Assembly (NCBI GenBank): GCA_964412845.1
Contig: CAYPQM010000119.1
Coordinates: 1-21,249 of the forward strand
Source: JAWWPY01 sp964412845
Lineage (GTDB): Bacteria; Actinomycetota; Actinomycetes; Streptosporangiales; Streptosporangiaceae
DNA length: 21,249 bases
Reading direction: 5' to 3'
This document shows positions 1 to 7,268 of this stretch, in pieces (positions within the stretch are counted from its first letter, which is position 1; each line of letters opens with the position of its first letter). The position numbers and the translations under genes were made by a program. The notes beneath the pieces were generated by a model. It made no database searches. It had not been told where the DNA came from and saw nothing but the letters and a program-made list of their open reading frames with translations.

Positions 1-518
1 TCGGCCCACTCCTCGATCCCATGCGCCAGCGTGAACGCCTCCAGGCCGACGCCGAGCAGCAGGACCTGGCCGCCGCCGGACACCAGCCGCCCGTAGGGCG
101 ACGACCGGGCGCAGGGCGTGCTGTACACCTCGTGGCCCCGGCAGTAGTCCGGCGCGGATGGCCCGATGGCGGCAACACTGTGCGTGGGGTGCAGGCTGCG
201 CACCGCCGAGGGCCTGAGCCGGAACGACTCGGTGATCCGCCCGGTGATCGACGGGCTCAGCCGCTCATGGAAGACAGGCTGGGCGGCGCTGACGGTCGAC
301 CACGTGTGCGTGGGCATCGCCAGCAGCCCACCGGGCCCGACCGTTTCCAGCAGCGCGTCGATGACCGTGTGCTCGCCGCCGCGCACCGTCCCGAAGGAGG
401 ACAGCGATGAGTGGACGAGAAGCATCCCGCCGGGCCGCACGCCGACCTCACTAAACGACCGGACCAGCTCGCTCTTGTCCAGGACCGCTGCTGGGTCTGC
501 TGCCGGGTCTGCTGGCAT
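1..518 (-). CDS. AAC(3)-family N-acetyltransferase (3' end outside window)
   Basis: This is the N-terminal part (172 codons) of an acetyl-CoA dependent aminoglycoside 3-N-acetyltransferase family enzyme; family members usually have about 260-280 residues, so roughly a third is missing beyond base 1. Visible family marks are LLVHSSLSSFG (residues 33-43), a Gly-rich VGPGGLLAMPTHTW segment (60-73), ITESFRLRP (95-103) and the diagnostic HPTHSVAAIG (110-119), followed by SPYGRLV and LLLGVGLEAFTLAH. I chose ATG at 518 because AGGA lies 7 nt upstream; a GTG at 524 is the alternative. The AGGA overlaps the stop codon of the upstream lipoprotein gene, so translation is probably coupled. It is the last visible gene of a minus-strand unit with the binding protein and the DUF4434 gene. 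Members either confer aminoglycoside resistance or acetylate other amino groups; the sugar-operon context favours a metabolic substrate, which is inference. Confidence 0.85.
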   Translation of the reverse strand, partial: MPADPAADPAAVLDKSELVRSFSEVGVRPGGMLLVHSSLSSFGTVRGGEHTVIDALLETVGPGGLLAMPTHTWSTVSAAQPVFHERLSPSITGRITESFRLRPSAVRSLHPTHSVAAIGPSAPDYCRGHEVYSTPCARSSPYGRLVSGGGQVLLLGVGLEAFTLAHGIEEWA

Positions 519-527
519 CCGCACGTC

Positions 528-2201
528 CTAGCCGCGCGGGTGCAGCCGCAGCACGACGATCTCGTTCTCGGGACCGTAGGCCGGCCAGGCATAGGGATCC
601 TGCGCGGAGGGGAACCCGGAGAACTGCTCGGTGCTCCATTCCGCTTGCACGCCGTTGTAGAAGAGCGGAATCTCCGGCAGCTGGGTCACCTGGATGGTTT
701 CGAGCTGCCGTATCGCCGCCAACTGCGCGGCCGCCGACCCGGTCGACGCGAAGGCGGCCAGCGCCCTGGTCGAGGCTGGGTTGTTCCAGCGCTCGGGGTC
801 TACGCTCGCCTGCTTGCCGATCGGCGCGTAGCCGGTGGTGTCCAGCAGCGAATAGCTGTAATACGGCGAGGGCCCGATGCTGGTGAAGTCGTAGGACATC
901 TGGTAATTGCCATCCGCGATATCTGAGGTGTACAGCGAGACCGAGACGCCGCGCACCGTGACGTCGATGCCTATCTTGCGGAGGTCCTGGGCTACCACCT
1001 GGCTGCCGGCCATCCAGTCGCTGTAGCTGACCGGCAGCGTGAGCGTGAAGGACATGGGCTGGCCATTGGGTGTCCGCCGGACGCCACCCGGGCCCATCGT
1101 GAAGCCCGCCGCGGCGAGGATCTGGTTCGCCGCCTGGTCATCCACCGAGTAGCGCAGGTTCGCGTACCGGGGCGCCAGGTACTTCTGCTGGGTGGGCAGC
1201 ACCAGGCCGGTGGGCGAGTTGTCCAGGGGAGCCTCCCCCTGCTCCCCCACACTGACGATGAGACGGCGGTCGAGGGCATCGCTGATCGCGCGGCGCACCG
1301 GCAACTGGTTGAACGGGTACCTGGCCAGGTTGAGGATCATCACCACGAGCGAGGACTGCGGCGGGAACCAGGCGCGGTGATACCGGGGGTTCTTGTCGAT
1401 GAATGAGGTCTGGATGTCGGGGATGAAGAACCCGCCCCACTGGAGCTGCCCATTGGCCGCCAGCAGCCCGCCGGTGGTGTTCGAGGCGAGCGCGGGCAGC
1501 CGTACCTCGGCGACCTCCGGCTTGCCGGGCATCCAGAACCGGGTGTTCTTGGTCAAGGTGACGAGCTGGGGAGAGAAGGACTTCAGCAGGTACGGGCCCG
1601 TGCCGACCGGGGCCGGGTCGGTGTAGGTCTGCGGGTCCTTGATCTTGCTCCAGATATGCCGGGGGACGATGACCTGCGAGCTGAGGTAGTAGAGCTCGGC
1701 GTATTCGGGCTTGGCGAAGTGAAACTCCACCGTGTACCGGCCCGGCACGGCGACGGCTGCGAATGCGATGCCGTTGCTGTTCAGCGCCGGGTACCTTTTC
1801 ATCAGGCCGAAGGTGTAGCCGACGTCAGCGCTGGTGAACGGCTGCCCGTCGGACCAGCTGACTCCGGGCCTGAGGTGGAACGTCAGCGTCCTGCCGCCGT
1901 CCGCCCAGCGGTAGGACGTGCCGAGCCACGGGTAGGAGGCGTTGCTCTTGAGCAGGTCCCATTGCAGCAGCGGCTCGTAGATGAACGGGGCGTCGAGCAG
2001 CGACAGCGCGTTGTTCAGCGAGAACGGGTTGAAGTTGTCGCTCACGCTGCCCACGGGGTCATCCGCGTAGGTCAGCGCGGCCTGGGAACTGCTCCCGCCG
2101 GGCGCGGCGGGCCCGCCGGTGGCAGCGCCCGAGCAGGCCGCGCCGCCAGCAGCGAGCAAGGCGGCCGAGACAGCCAGGGCCAGCGAACGTGACGTGCGCA
2201 T
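528..2201 (-). CDS. Peptide/oligosaccharide-type ABC substrate-binding lipoprotein (SBP_bac_5)
   Basis: Extracytoplasmic binding protein of a Dpp/Opp-type importer, 557 residues, the usual size for the family. The N-terminus is a lipoprotein signal: basic MRTSRS, a hydrophobic Ala/Leu stretch and a lipobox ending AGGAAC (Cys about residue 23), followed by a Gly/Ser linker. The body reads as SBP_bac_5: YEPLLQWD, LTFHLRPGVSWSDGQPFTSADV near residues 108-130, and RRAISDALDRR further on. I prefer ATG 2201 because AGAAAGG sits 7 nt upstream; ATG 2207 would leave only 1 nt. The gene lies 23 bp downstream of the DUF4434 gene and overlaps the start of the AAC(3) gene. The matching permeases and ATPases are on the plus strand of the same locus. 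SBP_bac_5 proteins bind peptides but also oligosaccharides and sialic acid (SatA type). An amino-sugar ligand is inferred from nanE and the ROK kinase. Confidence 0.93.
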   Translation of the reverse strand: MRTSRSLALAVSAALLAAGGAACSGAATGGPAAPGGSSSQAALTYADDPVGSVSDNFNPFSLNNALSLLDAPFIYEPLLQWDLLKSNASYPWLGTSYRWADGGRTLTFHLRPGVSWSDGQPFTSADVGYTFGLMKRYPALNSNGIAFAAVAVPGRYTVEFHFAKPEYAELYYLSSQVIVPRHIWSKIKDPQTYTDPAPVGTGPYLLKSFSPQLVTLTKNTRFWMPGKPEVAEVRLPALASNTTGGLLAANGQLQWGGFFIPDIQTSFIDKNPRYHRAWFPPQSSLVVMILNLARYPFNQLPVRRAISDALDRRLIVSVGEQGEAPLDNSPTGLVLPTQQKYLAPRYANLRYSVDDQAANQILAAAGFTMGPGGVRRTPNGQPMSFTLTLPVSYSDWMAGSQVVAQDLRKIGIDVTVRGVSVSLYTSDIADGNYQMSYDFTSIGPSPYYSYSLLDTTGYAPIGKQASVDPERWNNPASTRALAAFASTGSAAAQLAAIRQLETIQVTQLPEIPLFYNGVQAEWSTEQFSGFPSAQDPYAWPAYGPENEIVVLRLHPRG

Positions 2202-2224
2202 CTGCATGCCTTTCTGCTGACGCC

Positions 2225-3247
2225 CTAGCTGCCGTCGCCGGGCGGGGCCGGCTGCCCGGCCGGGCGGCGGTCGTGCGGCCCGGCCGCGGCGGCGGGCTCC
2301 TGGTCGAGGCGCGGCACCGCGCCCGCGCGGTACTCCTGGTAGCGGTCAAAGAGGGCCCGCGCCGACGGCCACATCGAGTGCGGGCTCAGGAAGTGGGAGA
2401 ACTCGAACGTGATGGCCTTGGTGACGTACGGCTCGGCCGCGTCGAGCTTGTTCACCAGCTTGCGCCACTCGATCGGCAGGAAATCGATGGGCATATCCCG
2501 GTCGAAGGTCTCGACGTTGGCCCACAGGTCGATGCCGTGCCCGTCGGCGGCCTCCCGGGCGGCCCGCAGGAAGTCAGGCAACTGAGCCTCGTAGGCGGTC
2601 CCGTCCTGGAATGCGCAGCAGGACACCAGGCCCTGGTAGCGCCCGAATATCTCCTCCCACTGCCCGGCATGCTCGGCCACGCTCCGGGCGGGCGTGCGCC
2701 CGTGCTGGCCGGCCGGCTCGGTGTCCTCTACCCGGCCGTGCCAGTACGGAGAGATCAGCACCGGGAGGTCTGCGGCGCTCCGCGCCGCTTCGGCGAGGGC
2801 CGTGTTGATGTCGATTATCCGGCCGCTGGTGTCGGCGGTTTCGTGCGGCAGGTACCAGCCGCGGAAGGACGGGTGGCCCCCGTAACGCTCGCTGACCTCG
2901 CGGGTGAATTCCCGGTTCAGCGCCACCTCGGTCTTCCAGTCATACCGGTGCCAGTAGTAGCCCGAGTCGTAGAGGCCGAAGAAGAACGCCAGCTCACGGT
3001 CGTCACACAGGCCGAGGAAGAGCTCGGCCATATCGGCGTACACCGGAAGCGTGCGGACCTTGCTTGAGATGCTGGCTGAGGGGAACGCCAGCCGTTCACC
3101 CCACCCGGCGCGGATGAGGATCACGGTGTCCAGCCCCGCCGCGACGAACGTATCGAACTCCCGCTCCCACTCCGCGTGCCCCCAGTTGTGGGCCGGGATG
3201 TCGTGGGTCACCTCGTCGATGAAAGTCCCGGTGATCTGCAGCGGCAT
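2225..3247 (-). CDS. DUF4434 domain protein, predicted TIM-barrel glycosidase-like
   Basis: A 340-residue protein opening with the DUF4434 signature: GTFIDEVTHDIPAHNWG at residues 7-23, then EWEREFDTFVAAGLDTVILIRAGWGERL. The repeated strand-helix pattern, aromatic motifs such as YYWHRYDW and HPSFRGWYLPHE, and conserved acidic residues suggest a TIM barrel resembling glycoside hydrolases. The catalytic role of this family is not established as far as I know. No signal peptide is visible, so it probably acts in the cytoplasm, on imported sugar. The C-terminal 30 residues are Pro/Ala/Gly rich and probably disordered. It is the first gene of the minus-strand unit, and a DasR-like site lies 19-34 bp upstream of its start. 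The ATG at 3247 has only a weak ribosome site (GGACGGG about 7 nt upstream). Assignment to the family is fairly secure; the function is open. Confidence 0.8.
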   Translation of the reverse strand: MPLQITGTFIDEVTHDIPAHNWGHAEWEREFDTFVAAGLDTVILIRAGWGERLAFPSASISSKVRTLPVYADMAELFLGLCDDRELAFFFGLYDSGYYWHRYDWKTEVALNREFTREVSERYGGHPSFRGWYLPHETADTSGRIIDINTALAEAARSAADLPVLISPYWHGRVEDTEPAGQHGRTPARSVAEHAGQWEEIFGRYQGLVSCCAFQDGTAYEAQLPDFLRAAREAADGHGIDLWANVETFDRDMPIDFLPIEWRKLVNKLDAAEPYVTKAITFEFSHFLSPHSMWPSARALFDRYQEYRAGAVPRLDQEPAAAAGPHDRRPAGQPAPPGDGS

Positions 3248-3265
3248 GAAATACCCGTCCGGATA

Positions 3266-3281
3266 GCTGGTCTAGGACATT
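3266..3281 (+). promoter_or_regulatory. DasR-like (dre) operator, DUF4434 side
   Basis: GCTGGTCTAGGACATT matches 12 of 16 positions of the Streptomyces dre consensus ACTGGTCTAGACCACT, including the whole CTGGTCTAG core. It begins 19 bp upstream of the DUF4434 start codon, a position suited to repression. DasR is the GntR-family GlcNAc regulator whose DNA binding is relieved by phosphorylated amino sugars. A NanR-type GntR protein with a similar half site is the alternative. Operator function is inferred. Confidence 0.5.
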
Positions 3282-3421
3282 TGTCCGCTGTAGCAAGAAT
3301 TGCCGCCAGCTCGCCGTCGGCATTTATATCTGGCATCACAGCAGGTAGATGGCACATGTTAGATTCTGTCAGGTCGATTGCCGGACCTGGTCAGGAAACA
3401 ATGTCGGGTGTTTCTCCGCGC

Positions 3422-3437
3422 ACTGGTCTAGATGTTT
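3422..3437 (+). promoter_or_regulatory. DasR-like (dre) operator, ROK-kinase side
   Basis: ACTGGTCTAGATGTTT matches the first 11 positions of the dre consensus exactly and 12 of 16 overall; the right half is degenerate. It lies about 91 bp upstream of the ROK kinase start and roughly 20-35 bp upstream of the candidate plus-strand -10. Having the same core on both flanks of one divergent region makes chance less likely. Confidence 0.5.
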
Positions 3438-3528
3438 TCAAATCAGCTGTACGCAGTATGGTCCGGGTCCCACAGGCGTGAGCGGGTGAGCAGGTGAGCC
3501 AGGGAGCTACGAAGCGGTCAGCGGGCCG

Positions 3529-4533
3529 ATGACGGTGCCGGTCATCGGGCTCGACATCGGCGGCACGAAGCTTGCCGCCGCTCTCTTCGGCCCGGATGGG
3601 GAGATGGTGGCCCGCCAGCGTTCGGCCAGTCCCGCGGCCGACGGGCCCGCGGCCGTGGTTGCCGCCTCGGCCGCGCTGGTCAACCAGCTCAAGGCGGCGG
3701 CGGCCCGGGGACCCGCGGTGCGGCGGCCCGCGGCGCTCGGCGTGGCCACCGCTGGCGTGGTGGACCCGTCGGCGGGGGTGATCCGGTCGGCCGGTGACAC
3801 GATCATGGACTGGGCCGGCGTCCGCATCGGCCCCCTGCTTGAGGCCCGCACCGGGCTGCCCACCGCGGTGGAGAACGACGTGAACGCGATGGCGCTCGCT
3901 GAGGCCAGCCGGGGTGCCGCGCGCGGCGCTGAGTCCGCGCTGGTCGTCGCCGTCGGGACCGGCGTAGGAGGCGCGCTCGTGCTCGGCGGCGCCCTGCGGC
4001 GCGGGCCGACCGGCACCGCGGGGGAGATCGGCCACCTGCCGGTCGACGTCGCGGCGGACGGCCCGGCGGCTGCACTGTGCGGCTGCGGCCGCCCCGGGCA
4101 CCTGGAAGCGCTGGTGGCGGGGCCCGCGATCGCCAGGCGTTATGCCGCCCTGACCGGCTGCCGGACGCGGCCCAGCCTGGAGGACGTGAGCCGGGCCTGC
4201 CAGGACGGGGACGAGACAGCGCTTGCGGTCATCGAGCGGGCCGGCACCGTGCTCGGCCGGGCGCTTGGTGGGCTGGCCAACGTGATTGACCCGGAAGTGA
4301 TCGTCCTGGCCGGCGGCGTCCTCGGCGTCGGCCGGCCGTTCCTCGATCCGATGACCGCCGCACTGCGCGCCGAGACGCTGCCCGGCCCAGCCGGGGTCGC
4401 CGTCCATCTGAGTGAGCTCGGCCAGGATGCCGGCGTCATCGGCGCGGCCATCGCGGCGCTTGGCCAGGTGCCCGGCGCGCCGCCCGCCACCAGACCGCGG
4501 CCGGGGCAAGGACCGAAAGAGACGAGACGATAG
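3529..4533 (+). CDS. ROK-family sugar kinase (ManNAc or glucokinase-like)
   Basis: A 334-residue ROK kinase, probably phosphorylating N-acetylmannosamine or a related hexose at C6 with ATP. Visible are the ATP-binding DIGGTK (residues 9-14), the catalytic Asp in ENDVNAMALAE (D117), GTGVGGALVLGG (143-154), and the zinc site formed by GEIGH (H169) and CGCGRPGH (C184, C186, H191). The usual third cysteine of the CxCGxxGC motif is replaced by His, a substitution I regard as tolerated in actinobacterial ROKs. There is no N-terminal HTH, so this is an enzyme and not a ROK repressor. It is the first gene of the plus-strand operon, with nanE 3 bp after its stop. The next gene favours a ManNAc kinase (NanK) role, but ROK specificity cannot be read from sequence alone. 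The ATG at 3529 lacks a clear ribosome site; GTG 3535 is possible. Confidence 0.92.
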   Translation: MTVPVIGLDIGGTKLAAALFGPDGEMVARQRSASPAADGPAAVVAASAALVNQLKAAAARGPAVRRPAALGVATAGVVDPSAGVIRSAGDTIMDWAGVRIGPLLEARTGLPTAVENDVNAMALAEASRGAARGAESALVVAVGTGVGGALVLGGALRRGPTGTAGEIGHLPVDVAADGPAAALCGCGRPGHLEALVAGPAIARRYAALTGCRTRPSLEDVSRACQDGDETALAVIERAGTVLGRALGGLANVIDPEVIVLAGGVLGVGRPFLDPMTAALRAETLPGPAGVAVHLSELGQDAGVIGAAIAALGQVPGAPPATRPRPGQGPKETRR

Positions 4534-4536
4534 CCG

Positions 4537-5352
4537 ATGGCGGGACAGCGCTGGGAGCAGGAGGGCCCGGTAAGCGGGGCGCTGGTGGGCGTGCGCCAGG
4601 GACTGGTCGTTTCCTGCCAGGCACCGCCGCGGAATCCGCTGCGCAGCGCCCAGATCATCGCGCGGATCGCGGCGTCCGTCGCCGCGGCAGGCGCCTGCGG
4701 CGTGCGGATCGACACGCCCGGGCACATCGTAGAGGTCAAGAAGACCGTCGATACCACGGTGATCGGCCTCTGGAAGGCCGACAGCGACGGCGTCTACATC
4801 ACCCCGACCCTTGAGCACGCGCGGGCGGTCGTCGAGGCGGGAGCCGACATCGTCGCCATCGACGGGACAGGCCGCCCGCGACCCGACGGCCGCGACCTCG
4901 CGGAGGTTATCCGGCGGCTGCATGACGATCTTGGTGCCGTGGTCCTCGCGGACGTCGCCAGCATCGCGGAAGGAGTGGCCGCGGCGGAGGCCGGAGCGGA
5001 CGCGGTGGCCACCACGCTGGCGGGCACCGCCGGCGGGGTCCGCACTCAGGAAGGCCCGGCGCTTGATGTCCTGGCGGGCCTGCAGGCCCGGCTGGATGTG
5101 CCGGTGCTAGCCGAGGGCGGCATCACGCGGCCCGACCAGGCCCGCGCCGCTCTGGACCACGGCGCCTGGTGCGTGGTCATCGGCAAGGCCATCACCAGCC
5201 CGGACTGGATCACGGCCAGATTCGTGGCCGCGATCGACTATCCGGAGCGCGGCCCGGACGGGGCGGCCGCGGACCGTCCTGCCCCGGAGCGGCGGACCGC
5301 GGAGCGGCGGACCGCGGAGCGGCGGCAGGAGGAAGATCCATGCGATACCTGA
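4537..5352 (+). CDS. nanE: N-acylmannosamine-6-phosphate 2-epimerase NanE
   Basis: Converts ManNAc-6-P to GlcNAc-6-P in the cytoplasm. The 271-residue sequence carries the family marks of this TIM barrel: GLVVSCQAP (22-30), VKKTVDTTVIGLWKAD (67-82), VYITPT, DIVAIDGTGRPRP, a VLADVASIAEGVAAAEAGAD segment ending VATTLAGTAGG, VLAEGGITRPDQA, and the phosphate-binding GAWCVVIGKAITSP. Compared with typical NanE (about 220-235 residues) it has an N-terminal extension of some 12 residues and a C-terminal tail of about 35, with repeated ERRTA units. The last 13 bp overlap the permease start, and the tail DNA also holds the permease ribosome site. It follows the ROK kinase by 3 bp, so the kinase-epimerase pair is almost certainly cotranscribed. 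GlcNAc-6-P would then need NagA and NagB, not seen here. Confidence 0.93.
   Translation: MAGQRWEQEGPVSGALVGVRQGLVVSCQAPPRNPLRSAQIIARIAASVAAAGACGVRIDTPGHIVEVKKTVDTTVIGLWKADSDGVYITPTLEHARAVVEAGADIVAIDGTGRPRPDGRDLAEVIRRLHDDLGAVVLADVASIAEGVAAAEAGADAVATTLAGTAGGVRTQEGPALDVLAGLQARLDVPVLAEGGITRPDQARAALDHGAWCVVIGKAITSPDWITARFVAAIDYPERGPDGAAADRPAPERRTAERRTAERRQEEDPCDT
5283..5329 (+). repeat. 15-bp tandem repeat in the nanE 3' tail
   Basis: The unit GGAGCGGCGGACCGC is present in two full copies and a partial third, encoding ERRTA-ERRTA-ERR. It sits directly ahead of the permease Shine-Dalgarno sequence. It looks like slippage in a non-essential tail, and copy number may vary between strains. Confidence 0.75.
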
Positions 5353-6317
5353 TCCGCCGCATGGGCTTCTACCTGCTCACCGCGGTGGTGGCTATCACCA
5401 TCAACTTCCTCGTCCCGCATCTCATGCCCGGGAATCCGGCCGAGATCCTGCTCTCGAACTTCCGGGGCCGGGTCAGTCCTGCGGCGATCAAGTCAGTGTC
5501 GGCGCTGTTCGGCCTGAACCATGCGTCCCTCTGGTCGCAGTACCTCACGTACTGGCGCCAGCTGATGCACGGCGACCTCGGGATCTCGTTCTCCTTCTAC
5601 CCCGCGACCGTCTCCTCGGTCATCGCCCGCAGCCTGCCCTGGACGATCTGGCTGGTGGGCACCTCCACGGTGGTCAGCTTCGTGCTCGGCACCCTGCTGG
5701 GCATCATCGTCGCCTGGCACCGCGGCTCCTGGCTCGACTCGGCGGTACCGGTCACGACATTCTTCTCCGCTGTCCCGTACTTCTGGTTCGGGCTCGTGGT
5801 GGTCTTCGTCTTCGGCGCCCTGCTGCACTGGTTCCCGCTGTACGGCGGGTACAGCTCGGCCAGCCCGATCGGCTGGTCGTGGACGTTCATGGAAAGCGCC
5901 GCCTACTACTCTTTCCTGCCTGCGATGACGATCGTGCTGTCCTCGATCGCCGGATGGCTGCTCGGGATGCGCAACATGATGATCACCACCATCGGCGACG
6001 ACTACATCGTCCTGGCGGAGGCCAAAGGCCTCTCGCAACGCCGGATCATGTTCGCCTACGCCGCCCGGAACGCGATCCTGCCGAACATCGCCGACTTCGC
6101 GCTCTCCGTCGGCTTCGTGGTCAGCGGCGCCATCCTTACCGAGATCGTCTTCTCCTACCCGGGCATCGGCTACATCCTGTACCAGGCCGTCGACAACGAG
6201 GACTACCCACTCATGCAGGGAGTTTTCCTGGTCATCACGCTGGCCGTGCTCGCCGCCAACCTGCTCGCCGACCTGTGTTACGGCGCGCTGGACCCGCGCG
6301 CCAGGCAAGGGGCGTAG
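5340..6317 (+). CDS. ABC transporter permease, DppB/OppB type
   Basis: First transmembrane subunit of the importer, 325 residues, about six helices. The N-terminus MRYLIRRMGFYLLTAVVAIT with the following NFLVPHLMPGNPAE is the classic DppB opening. The cytoplasmic EAA-type loop that contacts the ATPase reads DDYIVLAEAKGLSQRRIMF followed by AARNAILPNI. The C-terminus ends with a helix before a short polar tail, and EIVFSYPGIGYILYQAV is typical of the family. I set the start at ATG 5340, preceded by a strong AGGAGGA 6 nt upstream; the upstream extension in the same frame is Arg/Gly-rich and overlaps nanE. The 13-bp overlap with nanE implies coupled translation. The second permease begins 3 bp after its stop. 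Confidence 0.93.
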   Translation: MRYLIRRMGFYLLTAVVAITINFLVPHLMPGNPAEILLSNFRGRVSPAAIKSVSALFGLNHASLWSQYLTYWRQLMHGDLGISFSFYPATVSSVIARSLPWTIWLVGTSTVVSFVLGTLLGIIVAWHRGSWLDSAVPVTTFFSAVPYFWFGLVVVFVFGALLHWFPLYGGYSSASPIGWSWTFMESAAYYSFLPAMTIVLSSIAGWLLGMRNMMITTIGDDYIVLAEAKGLSQRRIMFAYAARNAILPNIADFALSVGFVVSGAILTEIVFSYPGIGYILYQAVDNEDYPLMQGVFLVITLAVLAANLLADLCYGALDPRARQGA

Positions 6318-6320
6318 GTC

Positions 6321-7268
6321 ATGGCCATCCCGCAGGTACTCACCGAGGACTCCCCCCGGGCCGCCGGGGGCGCCGAGCCGGGCACCGCGGGGCTGCCGAA
6401 CTGGCTCACCGCCCTGCGCGCGCCGAAGATCGCCGCCGGGCTCGGCATCGTGCTCTTCTTCATCGGCGTCGCCATTTTCGGGCCGATGATCGACCGGACC
6501 GACCCGAACGTGCTGAGCCGGGCCGTGCTGCAAGGACCATCGGCCGCGCACTGGCTCGGCACCACCCAGACCGGGCAGGATATCTTTGCCCAGCTCATCA
6601 ACGGCGCCCGGATATCGCTGTTCGTCGGATTCGTGGCCGGCGCGATCGCGACCGTGCTGTCTTTGTTCATCGGGCTGCTCGGCGGCTACCTCGGCGGGGT
6701 GCCAGACGAGATCCTTTCGGTATTCTCCAACATCTTCCTGGTGATCCCGGCGCTGCCGCTGGTCATCATCATGGCGGGATACCTGCCCGGCAAGGGCGCG
6801 CTCAGCGTCGCGGTCGTGATCAGCGTGACCGGCTGGGCCTGGGGTGCCCGGGTCCAGCGCGCCCAGACCCTCTCCATCCGCAAGCGCGACTACGTCGAGG
6901 CGGCGCGGATCGCGGGTGAGGGAACCATGCGGATCATCATCTTCGAGATCCTGCCCAACGAGCTGGCGATCGTCGCGGCGAACTTCGTGTTCACCGTCAT
7001 TTTCGCCATCCTGACTGAGGCCGGCCTGGCGTTCCTTGGCCTGTCCAATCTCTCCAGCTGGAGCTGGGGAACCATGCTCTACTGGGCCCAGAACGACTCC
7101 GCCCTCCAGGTTGGCGCCTGGTGGTGGTTCGTGCCGCCAGGCCTGTGCATCGCGCTGGTCGGAGCCGGCCTCGCGATGATCAACTTCGGTATTGACGAAT
7201 TCGTCAACCCGCGGCTGCGCGCCGCGAAAATCGCGACCACCGGCCGCCCGGCACGGAAGTCGTCATGA
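6321..7268 (+). CDS. ABC transporter permease, DppC/OppC type
   Basis: Second transmembrane subunit, 315 residues. A cytoplasmic N-tail of about 35 residues is followed by helix 1 (GLGIVLFFIGVAIFGPMI), the periplasmic LGTTQTGQDIFAQLINGAR motif diagnostic of DppC/OppC, and five more helices. The EAA loop is KRDYVEAARIAGEGTMRIII followed by FEILPNE. AGLAFLGLSNLSSWSWGTML near the C-terminus is also family-typical. ATG 6321 has AAGGGG about 8 nt upstream. The stop overlaps the next ATPase start by 4 bp (ATGA), the usual coupling arrangement. Confidence 0.93.
   Translation: MAIPQVLTEDSPRAAGGAEPGTAGLPNWLTALRAPKIAAGLGIVLFFIGVAIFGPMIDRTDPNVLSRAVLQGPSAAHWLGTTQTGQDIFAQLINGARISLFVGFVAGAIATVLSLFIGLLGGYLGGVPDEILSVFSNIFLVIPALPLVIIMAGYLPGKGALSVAVVISVTGWAWGARVQRAQTLSIRKRDYVEAARIAGEGTMRIIIFEILPNELAIVAANFVFTVIFAILTEAGLAFLGLSNLSSWSWGTMLYWAQNDSALQVGAWWWFVPPGLCIALVGAGLAMINFGIDEFVNPRLRAAKIATTGRPARKSS

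Larger units (their letters stand above)
3248..3528. promoter_or_regulatory. Divergent control region of the amino-sugar locus
   Basis: This 281-bp stretch separates the outward-facing DUF4434 and ROK kinase genes and is visibly more AT-rich than its neighbours. It must hold both promoters. Candidate -10 elements are TATAAA on the minus strand (about 3324-3329) and CAGTAT or TATGGT near 3454-3462 on the plus strand; neither has a convincing -35 box. Two DasR-like sites lie at 3266-3281 and 3422-3437. A short inverted repeat, GGACA-TT-TGTCC at 3275-3286, overlaps the first. A weaker ACCTGGTCAGG lies at 3385-3395. No ORF with gene-like composition is present. Confidence 0.6.

Noticed and set aside
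3529..4533. The ROK protein as the local repressor of the operon.
   Set aside because: It lacks the N-terminal winged-helix DNA-binding domain and starts directly at the ATP-binding DIGGTK region.
3391..4923. A 510-codon open frame on the minus strand opposite the ROK kinase and nanE.
   Set aside because: It mirrors the codon structure of two genes with clear family motifs on the plus strand; its own product is low-complexity and matches no fold. This is a typical GC-rich shadow.
5493..6551. A 352-codon minus-strand frame opposite the permeases.
   Set aside because: The product is rich in His, Gln, Asp, Glu and Arg with no hydrophobic core; the plus strand has unmistakable permease motifs.
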